Source: a virus. From it: a stretch of 28,699 bases of DNA. Positions 14,165 through 20,557 of this stretch are shown here, piece after piece. Every line of letters starts with the position of its first letter. Position 1 is the first letter of the stretch. Where the stretch lies: IMG/VR virus record IMGVR_UViG_3300038738_000007, positions 1 through 28,699 of that record; one strand, given 5' to 3'. The position numbers and the translations under genes are program-made. Below the pieces are notes generated by a model that saw only the letters and a program-made list of their open reading frames with translations, had not been told where the DNA came from and did not search any database.

Positions 14165-14386
14165 TCACTCCCGAAATAATTTTTTCTTTACATGTTCTGC
14201 ATGCTCCGGACAAACATCACAATTAGGCCAAAGACTTGTTGCGCACTCGTCACACATTTTTTTGTCACACGTTTCCGTTAGTTCCTGAAAATCTACACTC
14301 GTAACAATTCCTGATCTAACTTCATAATCGCAGAGCCTTGTATGCTCTTGTTTATTGCACACTTCACAAAGGTTCGTCCCGTTCAT
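14165..14386 (-). CDS. Cys-rich zinc-binding small protein
   Basis: A 73-residue protein with many Cys/His pairs: CEVC near the N terminus, CDKKMCDEC in the middle and CDVCPEHAEH near the C terminus, enough for two zinc sites. ATG at 14386 follows AAGGTGG. It ends 5 bp before the start of the next gene. Similar double zinc-ribbon proteins are frequent in early phage regions and often bind nucleic acid or host protein. The exact partner is unknown. Confidence 0.65.
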   Translation of the reverse strand: MNGTNLCEVCNKQEHTRLCDYEVRSGIVTSVDFQELTETCDKKMCDECATSLWPNCDVCPEHAEHVKKKLFRE

Positions 14387-14439
14387 ACCAGCCCACCTTT
14401 TCTATACTCCCGAAATATTTTGTTAAGTCATCCTGTCGC

Positions 14440-14814
14440 TTACAGCAGCTCTGGATTTCGGTAAATGTCGCCAATTACTTCTCCGTCTTCCGTCCATTCC
14501 ATCGGTCTCGTTACACCGCCATTTGGATACTGGAACCACCAACCGTATCTGTTCCAGACAATGACTCTGGGAGTTTCACATCCTTGTGGCAGCCATATAT
14601 CTCCCTCATAAATCTCCCGACCATCCCGATCACGCAGGCCGGTGAACTGCCGCAGTTTTACAGACGCTATGCTCACACAATCGTTTATTGGTGTGTCTGG
14701 AGTTTTAATGCCGTACAAATTGCCTTTTTCATCGAAGCATAGATTTGTAACTACCTTCATTTCACCAGTTGGTATTATCCATGCCTGGAACTTAACCTCG
14801 CGTCCTGTTTGCAT
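14440..14814 (-). CDS. YopX family protein
   Basis: A 124-residue YopX-type protein, a common small phage fold of unknown function. The family landmarks are visible: the start REVKFQAWIIPTGEM, QFTGLRDRDGREIYEGDIW (the 'qyTGlkDknGkeIyeGDiv' signature, about residues 74-92), WNRYGWWFQYPNG and the closing EVIGDIYRNPELL. ATG at 14814 follows GAGGAGGGG; the longer frame back to 14871 overlaps the upstream gene and is not needed. The protein is complete. Confidence 0.88.
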   Translation of the reverse strand: MQTGREVKFQAWIIPTGEMKVVTNLCFDEKGNLYGIKTPDTPINDCVSIASVKLRQFTGLRDRDGREIYEGDIWLPQGCETPRVIVWNRYGWWFQYPNGGVTRPMEWTEDGEVIGDIYRNPELL

Positions 14815-14827
14815 CCCGTTCCCCTCC

Positions 14828-15157
14828 TCAATCCATCTGTTCAAAGGTAAGTGCATCCCACCCACGGTCATTTAAAGTCTTTGCCATTATCTCGACAGCT
14901 TTTGCTCGCTTGTCACCTTGTCCACCAGATGTTGGGGTTATGAAGTATCCTTGTCCGAGCCACTGACTTTTTCTTCGGCAGTATAGGCCAGCCTTGTGGA
15001 TCGCGGCTAAGACCGATCTTTCTCTTGCTCGTGGAAGTCTCAAAAAAACTGAATCTCGATTTGCTGTGCCACCGTCATCAATATCTCGAACTGCTTGGCA
15101 AGCAACTTGATTTGCGTGGTTCAAATCTGCTGCCAACTTATCGTAGTTAATTGCCAT
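14828..15157 (-). CDS. Early phage protein, function unknown
   Basis: A 109-residue protein beginning MAINYDKLAADLNHANQVAC. ATG at 15157 follows AGGGAGGGG; the frame upstream of it lies partly in the next gene and lacks a ribosome site. The body has a basic, helical centre (RLPRARERSVLAAIHKAGLY) and a glycine-containing middle (YFITPTSGGQGDKR). It shares the ribosome-site wording (GGGAACGGGATG) with the YopX gene 14 bp downstream, which suggests a duplicated leader. I do not recognise the family. Confidence 0.65.
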   Translation of the reverse strand: MAINYDKLAADLNHANQVACQAVRDIDDGGTANRDSVFLRLPRARERSVLAAIHKAGLYCRRKSQWLGQGYFITPTSGGQGDKRAKAVEIMAKTLNDRGWDALTFEQMD

Positions 15158-15198
15158 CCCGTTCCCCTCCCTGGGTACAAACGTAATGTTGTGAAAAA

Positions 15199-15573
15199 TT
15201 AGTGGTCTTCTTCCACTTCTTCTGGCGTGCAGAAGATGTTCACGTAGACGTGGGCGTAACAGTCTGGGCATTCAAACTCTTCGTCGTCATTCGCCACCTC
15301 GTGCTCTGAATCGCCTATTTTATCCCCGATGTAGGTGCCGCAGCGCGGGCAATAATTGATATGGCCGTATTTCCATTGGTGTTCTGTACCCAAAGGCATC
15401 ACCACAAACGGACGATAACCACCTGCTGCTACAGTATCAGGATGAAGGACATGCTTCTTTGCCTCTTCAATGGCTTCATGCTCCGTTACGGCACGGCTAG
15501 TTTTTGCTACAATGTTGATCGTTTCGGTTTGAGCCAATATTCGGTAAAGCATCGGCGCACTCTTGGTACTCAC
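15199..15573 (-). CDS. Zinc-ribbon early protein, function unknown
   Basis: A 124-residue protein. Residues 1-70 form a small alpha/beta part, and the second half has a rubredoxin-like pair of knuckles, CPRCGTYIGD and CPDCYAHVYV, followed by an acidic tail. The GTG start at 15573 lies 8 nt after AAGGGGG. It faces away from the plus-strand membrane-protein gene at 15699, so the 126-bp gap between them holds start signals for both. No specific function can be given. Confidence 0.65.
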   Translation of the reverse strand: MSTKSAPMLYRILAQTETINIVAKTSRAVTEHEAIEEAKKHVLHPDTVAAGGYRPFVVMPLGTEHQWKYGHINYCPRCGTYIGDKIGDSEHEVANDDEEFECPDCYAHVYVNIFCTPEEVEEDH

Positions 15574-15638
15574 GATTTTTTCCCCCTTGTTTTACAAATC
15601 GTGTGTTCTGTGCCCAAGATCGGCTCCCAGGCATCTCA

Positions 15639-15667
15639 TTGACAATCCAGCAAACAGGCCCCAAAAT
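15639..15667 (+). promoter_or_regulatory. Promoter of the plus-strand membrane-protein gene
   Basis: A perfect TTGACA (15639-15644), 17 bp, then CAAAAT (15662-15667; 4 of 6 bases of TATAAT). The expected start near 15674 leaves a 25-nt leader to the ATG at 15699, with GAGGAGAGG in between. Confidence 0.65.
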
Positions 15668-15698
15668 GGTAATAAGTGTAATTTGAGGAGAGGATTCT

Positions 15699-16013
15699 AT
15701 GCTTGCATCCTTCGGTTCTTTGCTTGTTCTGCTCGCCCTGGTAGGCAACGTTCCAGCAGCCAGTTTACTTTGCCTGTTGGCCGCCGCGCTGTTTCTGGTC
15801 GTCAGAGAGTTTTCTACAAGACATCAGGTTTCAAATTCCCTGTTATTCGCTGTCGTTTTCAGCGCCGTTGTGTTGCCACTCTTCAGCTTTTGGCAAAGTG
15901 TGATCCCGCCTGCGCTTCCTTCCTCCGCGCTTCTGGCCTCGTCCGGATTGATTCTTGTTGTGGTTGGTCTTCGGCCATTTCTTACAAGAAAATCAGGTGT
16001 CGGTCAGGCGTAG
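15699..16013 (+). CDS. Small multi-pass membrane protein, moron-type gene
   Basis: A 104-residue very hydrophobic protein with about four membrane segments (roughly residues 4-17, 20-36, 47-65 and 78-95), a basic-polar loop REFSTRHQVSN after the second and a short basic tail. It runs against the surrounding genes and has its own promoter (15639-15667), a strong ribosome site (GAGGAGAGG) and its own terminator directly at the stop codon. This is the structure of a 'moron', a gene expressed from the prophage for its own purpose. Superinfection exclusion or a host-surface effect is plausible for such a protein but is not shown by sequence. No holin-type features or charged C terminus stand out. 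Confidence 0.75.
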   Translation: MLASFGSLLVLLALVGNVPAASLLCLLAAALFLVVREFSTRHQVSNSLLFAVVFSAVVLPLFSFWQSVIPPALPSSALLASSGLILVVVGLRPFLTRKSGVGQA

Positions 16014-16037
16014 CTCCCCGATCTGGGGAGCTTTTTT
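16012..16037 (+). terminator. Intrinsic terminator of the membrane-protein gene
   Basis: AGCTCCCC pairs perfectly with GGGGAGCT (16012-16019 with 16025-16032), loop GATCT, followed by a T-run to 16037. The left arm overlaps the stop codon. Confidence 0.88.
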
Positions 16038-16048
16038 ACTTCCCAAAA

Positions 16049-16414
16049 TTACCGTTGTGATAAAGCTTTTCTCGCTCTATCAGCGATCATCATGGCGATA
16101 TTGGCAACGCCGGCTGCTTCCTGGATTGCTTTTTCTTCTGAAATGCATGTCGTTAGTTCCTTTACTTCTTCATCCAGCTTTTGGAATAAGTATTGAAAAG
16201 TGCAGTTGTCCCATCCGCCTTTGTGGTCGTTCTCCTGCAGTTTAGATTCCATCATCCCAGCAAACCAAAGGACCGGCTCGCGAACGAATTTGTATCGTGC
16301 CAACTCTTCCAGTAGGCGCTCAGCATCAGCAGGCGTGCCATCGCCGTTAACAACCCTTGTACGAAGCTCGTCATCCCCACAGAACCAAATTGCCGTCCTT
16401 CCATTCGTCAGCAT
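16049..16414 (-). CDS. MazG-like phage protein
   Basis: A 121-residue helical protein. The segments VLWFAGMMESKLQENDHKGG, LFQKLDEEVKELT and AAGVANIAMMIADRAR match the layout of MazG-like nucleotide pyrophosphohydrolases as found in phages: an 'ENDxKGGW' entry, an EExxEL helix and a final 'D.aNyaMMiaD' helix. ExxE metal ligands are visible in DEEVKE. Such enzymes hydrolyse nucleoside triphosphates or lower alarmones during infection; the activity here is an inference. The ATG start at 16414 lies within the preceding gene (44-bp overlap) with AAGGG close upstream. The true start is uncertain. Confidence 0.7.
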   Translation of the reverse strand: MLTNGRTAIWFCGDDELRTRVVNGDGTPADAERLLEELARYKFVREPVLWFAGMMESKLQENDHKGGWDNCTFQYLFQKLDEEVKELTTCISEEKAIQEAAGVANIAMMIADRARKALSQR

Positions 16415-16616
16415 ACCCTTCGCTGAACGCCAGGGCCCAGATGCAGAACGTTTCGACGTCTCCGTATTTCAGCATCACTTCGTCAGAAACACCAACAGCG
16501 TTTAGTTTGCTGCGATTCTCATCGTTGTAGGCGACCAGGCAGTAAGGAGAGTCTCCCCCTTCCATTTCGATAACCTCCAGGCTGTTCAGAACATCCAAAA
16601 CTGCTTGTCTATTCAT
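16371..16616 (-). CDS. Small acidic early protein, function unknown
   Basis: An 81-residue protein with a strongly acidic pI, starting MNRQAVLDVLNSLEVIEMEG. ATG at 16616 follows GGGAGGAAAG. It ends inside the beginning of the MazG-like gene. The C-terminal half (YGDVETFCIWALAFSEGYAD) is hydrophobic-acidic and probably helical. I recognise no family. An acidic early protein could mimic DNA or bind a basic partner, but nothing in the sequence proves this. Confidence 0.62.
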   Translation of the reverse strand: MNRQAVLDVLNSLEVIEMEGGDSPYCLVAYNDENRSKLNAVGVSDEVMLKYGDVETFCIWALAFSEGYADEWKDGNLVLWG

Positions 16617-16655
16617 TGTTCTTTCCTCCCTTTCTTGAATAACTATTAAATAAAA

Positions 16656-17090
16656 TCAGCCGACTTGCCTATCCCGATAGTCCTTAATCACGTTGCCAGC
16701 TTCATCAAAATACCGTGTTTCCCACCACGGATGGCAGTTCTCCGCGTACCATCGACCATCGAACACAACATCCAAGTTGCAGCTGCTGTTGCTTCCTACG
16801 ATCGTTCCCATCTTCCCAGCAACTTCAATTCGCATCCCTTGATAGGCGAAGGGAATATTTCTATAAAGGCAGGTCCGCTCAAACTGTTTCTTGTCACCAA
16901 AGAAACTCTTTGCTGATGCAGGACCGACTTTGCGGCAGCTTACATGCTTCAGAAAATCCCGAAACTCAATGTCCCAGAACTCGCTCATGTACCGGAAATG
17001 CTCGTATTTTGCTTTGCCAGCTGTCTCAGCTACAACCGTCCGGCGTCCCCATGTATCTTCTCCCTTGATCGCCAATTGCCACTCAAACAT
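16656..17090 (-). CDS. Early phage protein, function unknown
   Basis: A 144-residue protein beginning MFEWQLAIKGEDTWGRRTVV. ATG at 17090 lies 8 nt after AAAGGAG; the longer frame to 17174 runs into the preceding gene. The C-terminal part, IPFAYQGMRIEVAGKMGTIV then LDVVFDGRWYAENCHPWWET, looks like a small beta barrel (SH3-like 'G..G.I.g..s.nl.V.fdg' pattern). The N-terminal half resembles 'phage early protein' alpha/beta folds. No catalytic motif is seen. Confidence 0.62.
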   Translation of the reverse strand: MFEWQLAIKGEDTWGRRTVVAETAGKAKYEHFRYMSEFWDIEFRDFLKHVSCRKVGPASAKSFFGDKKQFERTCLYRNIPFAYQGMRIEVAGKMGTIVGSNSSCNLDVVFDGRWYAENCHPWWETRYFDEAGNVIKDYRDRQVG

Positions 17091-17122
17091 AGCCGATGCT
17101 CCTTTCTTCCCTACACAGTTTG

Positions 17123-17560
17123 TTAAGACCGCCATAACCCGAGTTCTTTCAACGTGTTGCGGGCAAGTTCCCAATCACTCAATCCGATCTCTCTTCCGTC
17201 ACTAGCGTACCACCGTAAAGCATGGACAAGTTTCTCGTATCCGGCTCCCGCAGCAGCTACCACCCGGACGTTCTCAGCTTTCAGGCGTTCGTTTTCAGCA
17301 CTCAACTGCTTAATCTTATTCAAAAAACGTTCGCAGTCAGCTTCCATGTCCTTCTCGATCTGCATGTAAGACTCGATCGCTTTTACCAGGGCTTCGTTTT
17401 GTTCGTTTGCTGCCTTTTCGGCGCACAGTAAACGCATTAACGCCCTGTGTACTGAGCCATGCGGATTGTGATACGGCAAAAGAGTCTCGATATCCTTACG
17501 CTCCTCTTCTCTGAGCGGTCGATCCCACCCAAATGCCTTTCCTTCAGAATAGATGCTCAT
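17123..17560 (-). CDS. Coiled-coil early protein, function unknown
   Basis: A 145-residue protein. ATG at 17560 follows AGGAGGGGAAAGG. Residues about 45-105 form a long coiled coil (EKDMEADCERFLNKIKQLSA and ENERLKAENVRVVAAAG). The C-terminal end (LVHALRWYASDGREIGLSDW) is a short conserved-looking helical piece ending in LGLWRS. It lies between the DndC-like gene and the MFEW gene in the same direction. Partners and role unknown. Confidence 0.65.
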   Translation of the reverse strand: MSIYSEGKAFGWDRPLREEERKDIETLLPYHNPHGSVHRALMRLLCAEKAANEQNEALVKAIESYMQIEKDMEADCERFLNKIKQLSAENERLKAENVRVVAAAGAGYEKLVHALRWYASDGREIGLSDWELARNTLKELGLWRS

Positions 17561-17595
17561 CCTTTCCCCTCCTGATAATCAAACTGAGCATTGTG

Positions 17596-18789
17596 TTAAA
17601 TCGCTCCCTGATACAGATGATTCCATGTCAACTGGAACCACTTTTCATTTTTCGACTTCATGCGCTCTTCGTAAAACAGCCCGAGCTCCACTGCATCTTC
17701 CAGCCATGGCCGCTCTTGCAAGTCATCCATCCACTGCTGCTGAATTGCTTCCGACAACTCTTCTGTGATTAATGGTTGCGGATCAGCGCCATACATCCTT
17801 GCGATCCGTTCGTTCATTCGCTGCGCTTCCAGGACTGTCTCGAACAGTTGCATGCGGGCTTTTACGGTGAATGTCCCTTCCCCATAGCAAAGGACCTTGC
17901 CGTTTCTCATCCGGCCTGCTCTGTTGCGCGGGTCCTTGTACATGGCAATGATCGTATCCCGCAACTCGACATATGGCTCAAACCACGGCTTCTTCTTAGC
18001 TGTTTCCTTCGTGCTTTTGTCGATGGTTACTACCGGGCAGATGACGCAGCCAAATCTTGCCCCACACGCTTCTGCTGTTTCTCCCTTACCGGCTCTTCGC
18101 TTCGAGAGTCCGCATTCGCCCGTTGCGTCTTTGTAGAGTTGGCTAATCTCCTCTGCGTCGCCCCAAGGCGTTTTCCGCTCGGCAAGGTAGCTCCAAACAT
18201 CCTCGACCGTAAACTCCACGATTGGCATGAAGGTTCGAATCGTTCGGCCTTTTTTTGTGACCTCTTCGCTGAAATATTTGCTGGCCAGATGCTTGTCGAC
18301 GCTCTTTTCCCTCTCCTTTGACTCGGACCGTCTGGCTCCCAGGATTTTCAATGTTGGTCTGTATTCCTCTTCAAACTTCTCCATCGGTTCCAACTTCATT
18401 CGGTCCGTGCAGTACAACCTACCTTTTGTCGGGAGTGGGTATCCGAGTCCGAGAATAAGAAACAGGAGATTGTTCTTCATGTCCGCTTGAACCTCATGGA
18501 TTTCAAACGGCAAGTTGTGTTTCTGAATCGTTTTCCGCATCCGTTCAAATTCACGCTGCTTTGTAGGATCGGTGGTAAGGTCTAGGTTGGTTTGAGCTGA
18601 AACTATGTGTATTTGCCGCGTCCTCTTCTCAGGTGGCAGCACCATGACCATCCTCATGACTTCTGCAACCGTTACGGTGGAATCTTTTCCGCCAGAGTAA
18701 GCAATGTACCAGCAACCTTCGTCTGCGGGATCGGTGTAAGCTTTCAAAAACTCTGCTGCTGGTTCCAGCGTTTTTTCTTGGTATCCCAT
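17596..18789 (-). CDS. DndC-like PAPS-reductase-family sulfurtransferase
   Basis: A 397-residue protein of the adenylyl-sulfate reductase/DndC ATP-pyrophosphatase superfamily. The PP-loop SGGKDS is at 32-37, a GARRSES motif at 151-157, and Cys127, Cys226, Cys242, Cys248 and Cys251 (in CGARFGCVICPVV) are placed like the iron-sulfur ligands of DndC, which transfers sulfur to the DNA backbone. The 'FGCVICPVVTIDKS' stretch is close to the DndC signature. No DndB, DndD or DndE genes are nearby, so it is an orphan. ATG at 18789 follows AGGGGGTG by 6 nt; a GTG at 18837 is an alternative. It may modify phage DNA or tRNA, or act in sulfur metabolism. Confidence 0.82.
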   Translation of the reverse strand: MGYQEKTLEPAAEFLKAYTDPADEGCWYIAYSGGKDSTVTVAEVMRMVMVLPPEKRTRQIHIVSAQTNLDLTTDPTKQREFERMRKTIQKHNLPFEIHEVQADMKNNLLFLILGLGYPLPTKGRLYCTDRMKLEPMEKFEEEYRPTLKILGARRSESKEREKSVDKHLASKYFSEEVTKKGRTIRTFMPIVEFTVEDVWSYLAERKTPWGDAEEISQLYKDATGECGLSKRRAGKGETAEACGARFGCVICPVVTIDKSTKETAKKKPWFEPYVELRDTIIAMYKDPRNRAGRMRNGKVLCYGEGTFTVKARMQLFETVLEAQRMNERIARMYGADPQPLITEELSEAIQQQWMDDLQERPWLEDAVELGLFYEERMKSKNEKWFQLTWNHLYQGAI

Positions 18790-18823
18790 GGCCTCCACCC
18801 CCTGCTTAACATAATTGAGAGTT

Positions 18824-18852
18824 TGTACCCACCTCACTCCCGCGCTACTATG
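18824..18852 (+). promoter_or_regulatory. Candidate plus-strand promoter before the 72-residue gene
   Basis: TTGTAC, a 17-bp spacer and TACTAT, each 4 of 6 consensus bases, about 20 bp before the GTG start at 18872. It is the best pair in the gap but not strong. Confidence 0.4.
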
Positions 18853-18871
18853 TAGACAAGGAGTGATTCTA

Positions 18872-19090
18872 GTGCAGAAATCTTTTTATTTTCCTGTCCC
18901 TTGGGGAGACGTTAGCTATTTGAAAGAAGCCTTGATCATAATGGAATTACCGTTCTGGATTGAGCAGCCCTGCGATCGGCTGCAACTGGATCCGGGTGAG
19001 GTTGCGATTGTTTTCCCGGACCTTCATGTTCGCGATTACAACGCTGTCCGTGAGTTGTTTGGTGGCCACGGAAAACGGTATCCAGGGTAG
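18872..19090 (+). CDS. Small plus-strand protein, function unknown
   Basis: A 72-residue soluble protein on the strand opposite to its neighbours. GTG at 18872 lies 6 nt after AAGGAGTG; the frame open from 18815 is not needed. The sequence (QKSFYFPVPWGDVSYLKEAL, then LPFWIEQPCDRLQLDPGEVA and VRDYNAVRELFGGHG) is neutral, with a mix of strands and helices, like a small domain of general protein-interaction type. It has its own weak promoter. It ends 4 bp before the end of the convergent 51-residue gene, without a clear terminator. It is a second moron candidate. Confidence 0.62.
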   Translation: MQKSFYFPVPWGDVSYLKEALIIMELPFWIEQPCDRLQLDPGEVAIVFPDLHVRDYNAVRELFGGHGKRYPG

Positions 19091-19093
19091 ACT

Positions 19094-19249
19094 TTATTTC
19101 CGCCCGTTCCAGGTTGGGCGCCCGCCGCCGACCTTGTAGTTATTGATTGCAGGATTGATGCCCGTTTTTTTGATATACTCGTTCACATCTCGCCTGATCA
19201 GGAAAGCTTGTCTCCACGGATGGTTTGCTTTCGGCTTTATCCCTGGCAT
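19094..19249 (-). CDS. 51-residue basic protein (missed by usual length cut-offs)
   Basis: An intact frame of 51 residues beginning MPGIKPKANHPWRQAFLIRR and ending RPTWNGRK. ATG at 19249 lies 6 nt after AAGGTGG, and it follows the 240-residue gene by 30 bp. It is strongly basic (many K/R, few acidic residues), which points to nucleic-acid binding. It ends in TAA 4 bp from the stop of the convergent plus-strand gene. Not a recognised family. Confidence 0.62.
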   Translation of the reverse strand: MPGIKPKANHPWRQAFLIRRDVNEYIKKTGINPAINNYKVGGGRPTWNGRK

Positions 19250-19279
19250 ACGATCCCACCTTTTATAGGAGGGGAGCAG

Positions 19280-20002
19280 TTACGCCGCTCCCTGTTCCCC
19301 GTCGCTGTTGAGTTTTGCCAGATGTTCAGTCACCAGCTTTTTGTACTCCCTCCACTCCGTCTGGAGCTTACCGGAAGATACCCCGAGACCTTTCGCCAAC
19401 TCAATCCAGGTCTCCCCATCCTTTTTCCGTCGCAACAGAGTAGGGAAATCAAAAGAAATACCCTCGAACACTGGAGCTTGTCCGCTCAGAATAAAGGATT
19501 CCAGCGTTTCCTTGTCGATACTTCCGGCTGCCGGAGCGTTTTCTTGTTGGTTATCCTCGCTCGCTTCCTGCTCACCGGCCTGTCCTGCTTCCCCCTCACT
19601 GACTAGCTGGGAGTCAGCTTCTTCTGAACCCCGTTCAGTTTCCTCCTCTTCTGTCTCAGCATCGTCGGCGTTTACATCAGAGCTTGAATTGTCGCTCTCG
19701 GATAACTCATCGTTTTGATCTTCCGTAGCGTAGCTGTCCATTTCTTCCTGGCCGTTGACACTCGTCACGACGCCCGTTCCGTCAGTAGTGTAGGTGATTC
19801 CTTCACGTTCGTCATCCTCGTCAAAATCAATCGCCATTTGAGAATCTCCGAGGTTAACAGCAACCACGTTACCGATCATTTCAACGGTGTTGAGGAATGC
19901 TTCCGGCGCTATCTTTCCGACAACCTCAAGCTGGATAACCTTTTTCTTTCCGTCAGTGTTGACTTTCTTTACCTCAGCCATAAATTGTGCATGCTTGCTC
20001 AT
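19280..20002 (-). CDS. Early phage protein with long acidic linker and C-terminal helical domain
   Basis: A 240-residue protein. Residues 1-65 form a small domain (KHAQFMAEVKKVNTDGKKKV, then VAVNLGDSQMAIDFDEDDE). Residues about 90-160 are highly acidic and Ser/Glu-rich, clearly disordered. Residues 165-230 have a helix-turn-helix-like stretch (LRRKKDGETWIELAKGLGVS, then LQTEWREYKKLVTEHLAKL). ATG at 20002 is 3 bp after the RusA gene. Phage proteins with this plan commonly sit next to replication genes. The function is not known; it may bind DNA or a host replication factor. Confidence 0.66.
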   Translation of the reverse strand: MSKHAQFMAEVKKVNTDGKKKVIQLEVVGKIAPEAFLNTVEMIGNVVAVNLGDSQMAIDFDEDDEREGITYTTDGTGVVTSVNGQEEMDSYATEDQNDELSESDNSSSDVNADDAETEEEETERGSEEADSQLVSEGEAGQAGEQEASEDNQQENAPAAGSIDKETLESFILSGQAPVFEGISFDFPTLLRRKKDGETWIELAKGLGVSSGKLQTEWREYKKLVTEHLAKLNSDGEQGAA

Positions 20003-20005
20003 CTT

Positions 20006-20557
20006 TCACACTCTCCCTTGTTTTTTGATATCAAGCGCCATCTGATTTTTGTGCTCTGTCTTCTTACGCTTTGGCTTGTCCGCTATGATTGGACCACCAA
20101 CAATCGGTTCAATTTCTATTCGGGGCATCTGGCGGTCAATCTGAAAGTCCTGGTATTGAATCAAAGCCTGACTATCATCCTCGTAAATGATCCCCTCAAG
20201 AGCGTCCGCCCAGGCTTTGTCAGTGTTGTGGCAGTCCTTCGACCTAGCATCGTTCCAATAAACCCAGACACGGAGGACGACTTTCCGGTCTGTTACCGGA
20301 GCCCAGTCATTATCCATTGCCCATTCAAGGGCAGCTTCGGCAACACGTTTCTTGTATATCTCACCCCATTTACCCAATGTCGGCCGATTGTTGACGATGG
20401 TGTAAAGATGGTTCCAGGAAGGTACGACCCATATATTCTCCATTTTCCGTGTCGTCTTGTTCCGCCGTCGCTTCTCCATAAGCAGGGGAATGGTCATCCG
20501 TGGTATCTTCTGTCGGAATGAATGCTGGTTTTGATTCACACTATTCCCCACACTCAC
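20006..20557 (-). CDS. rusA: RusA family Holliday junction resolvase
   Basis: A 183-residue endonuclease that cuts four-way DNA junctions and helps resolve replication or packaging intermediates. The RusA core is seen as VPSWNHLYTIVNNRPTLGK (around residue 45), RSKDCHNTDKAWADALEGII (the 'D..N..K...DaL' region with metal-binding aspartates) and YEDDSQALIQYQDFQID ('DD..v..l'). GTG at 20557 shares one base with the DnaB stop and follows GAGGGGG. The N-terminal 40 residues are longer than in typical RusA; an internal ATG at MENIWVVPS may be an alternative start. It belongs to the replication module. Confidence 0.88.
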   Translation of the reverse strand: MSVGNSVNQNQHSFRQKIPRMTIPLLMEKRRRNKTTRKMENIWVVPSWNHLYTIVNNRPTLGKWGEIYKKRVAEAALEWAMDNDWAPVTDRKVVLRVWVYWNDARSKDCHNTDKAWADALEGIIYEDDSQALIQYQDFQIDRQMPRIEIEPIVGGPIIADKPKRKKTEHKNQMALDIKKQGRV

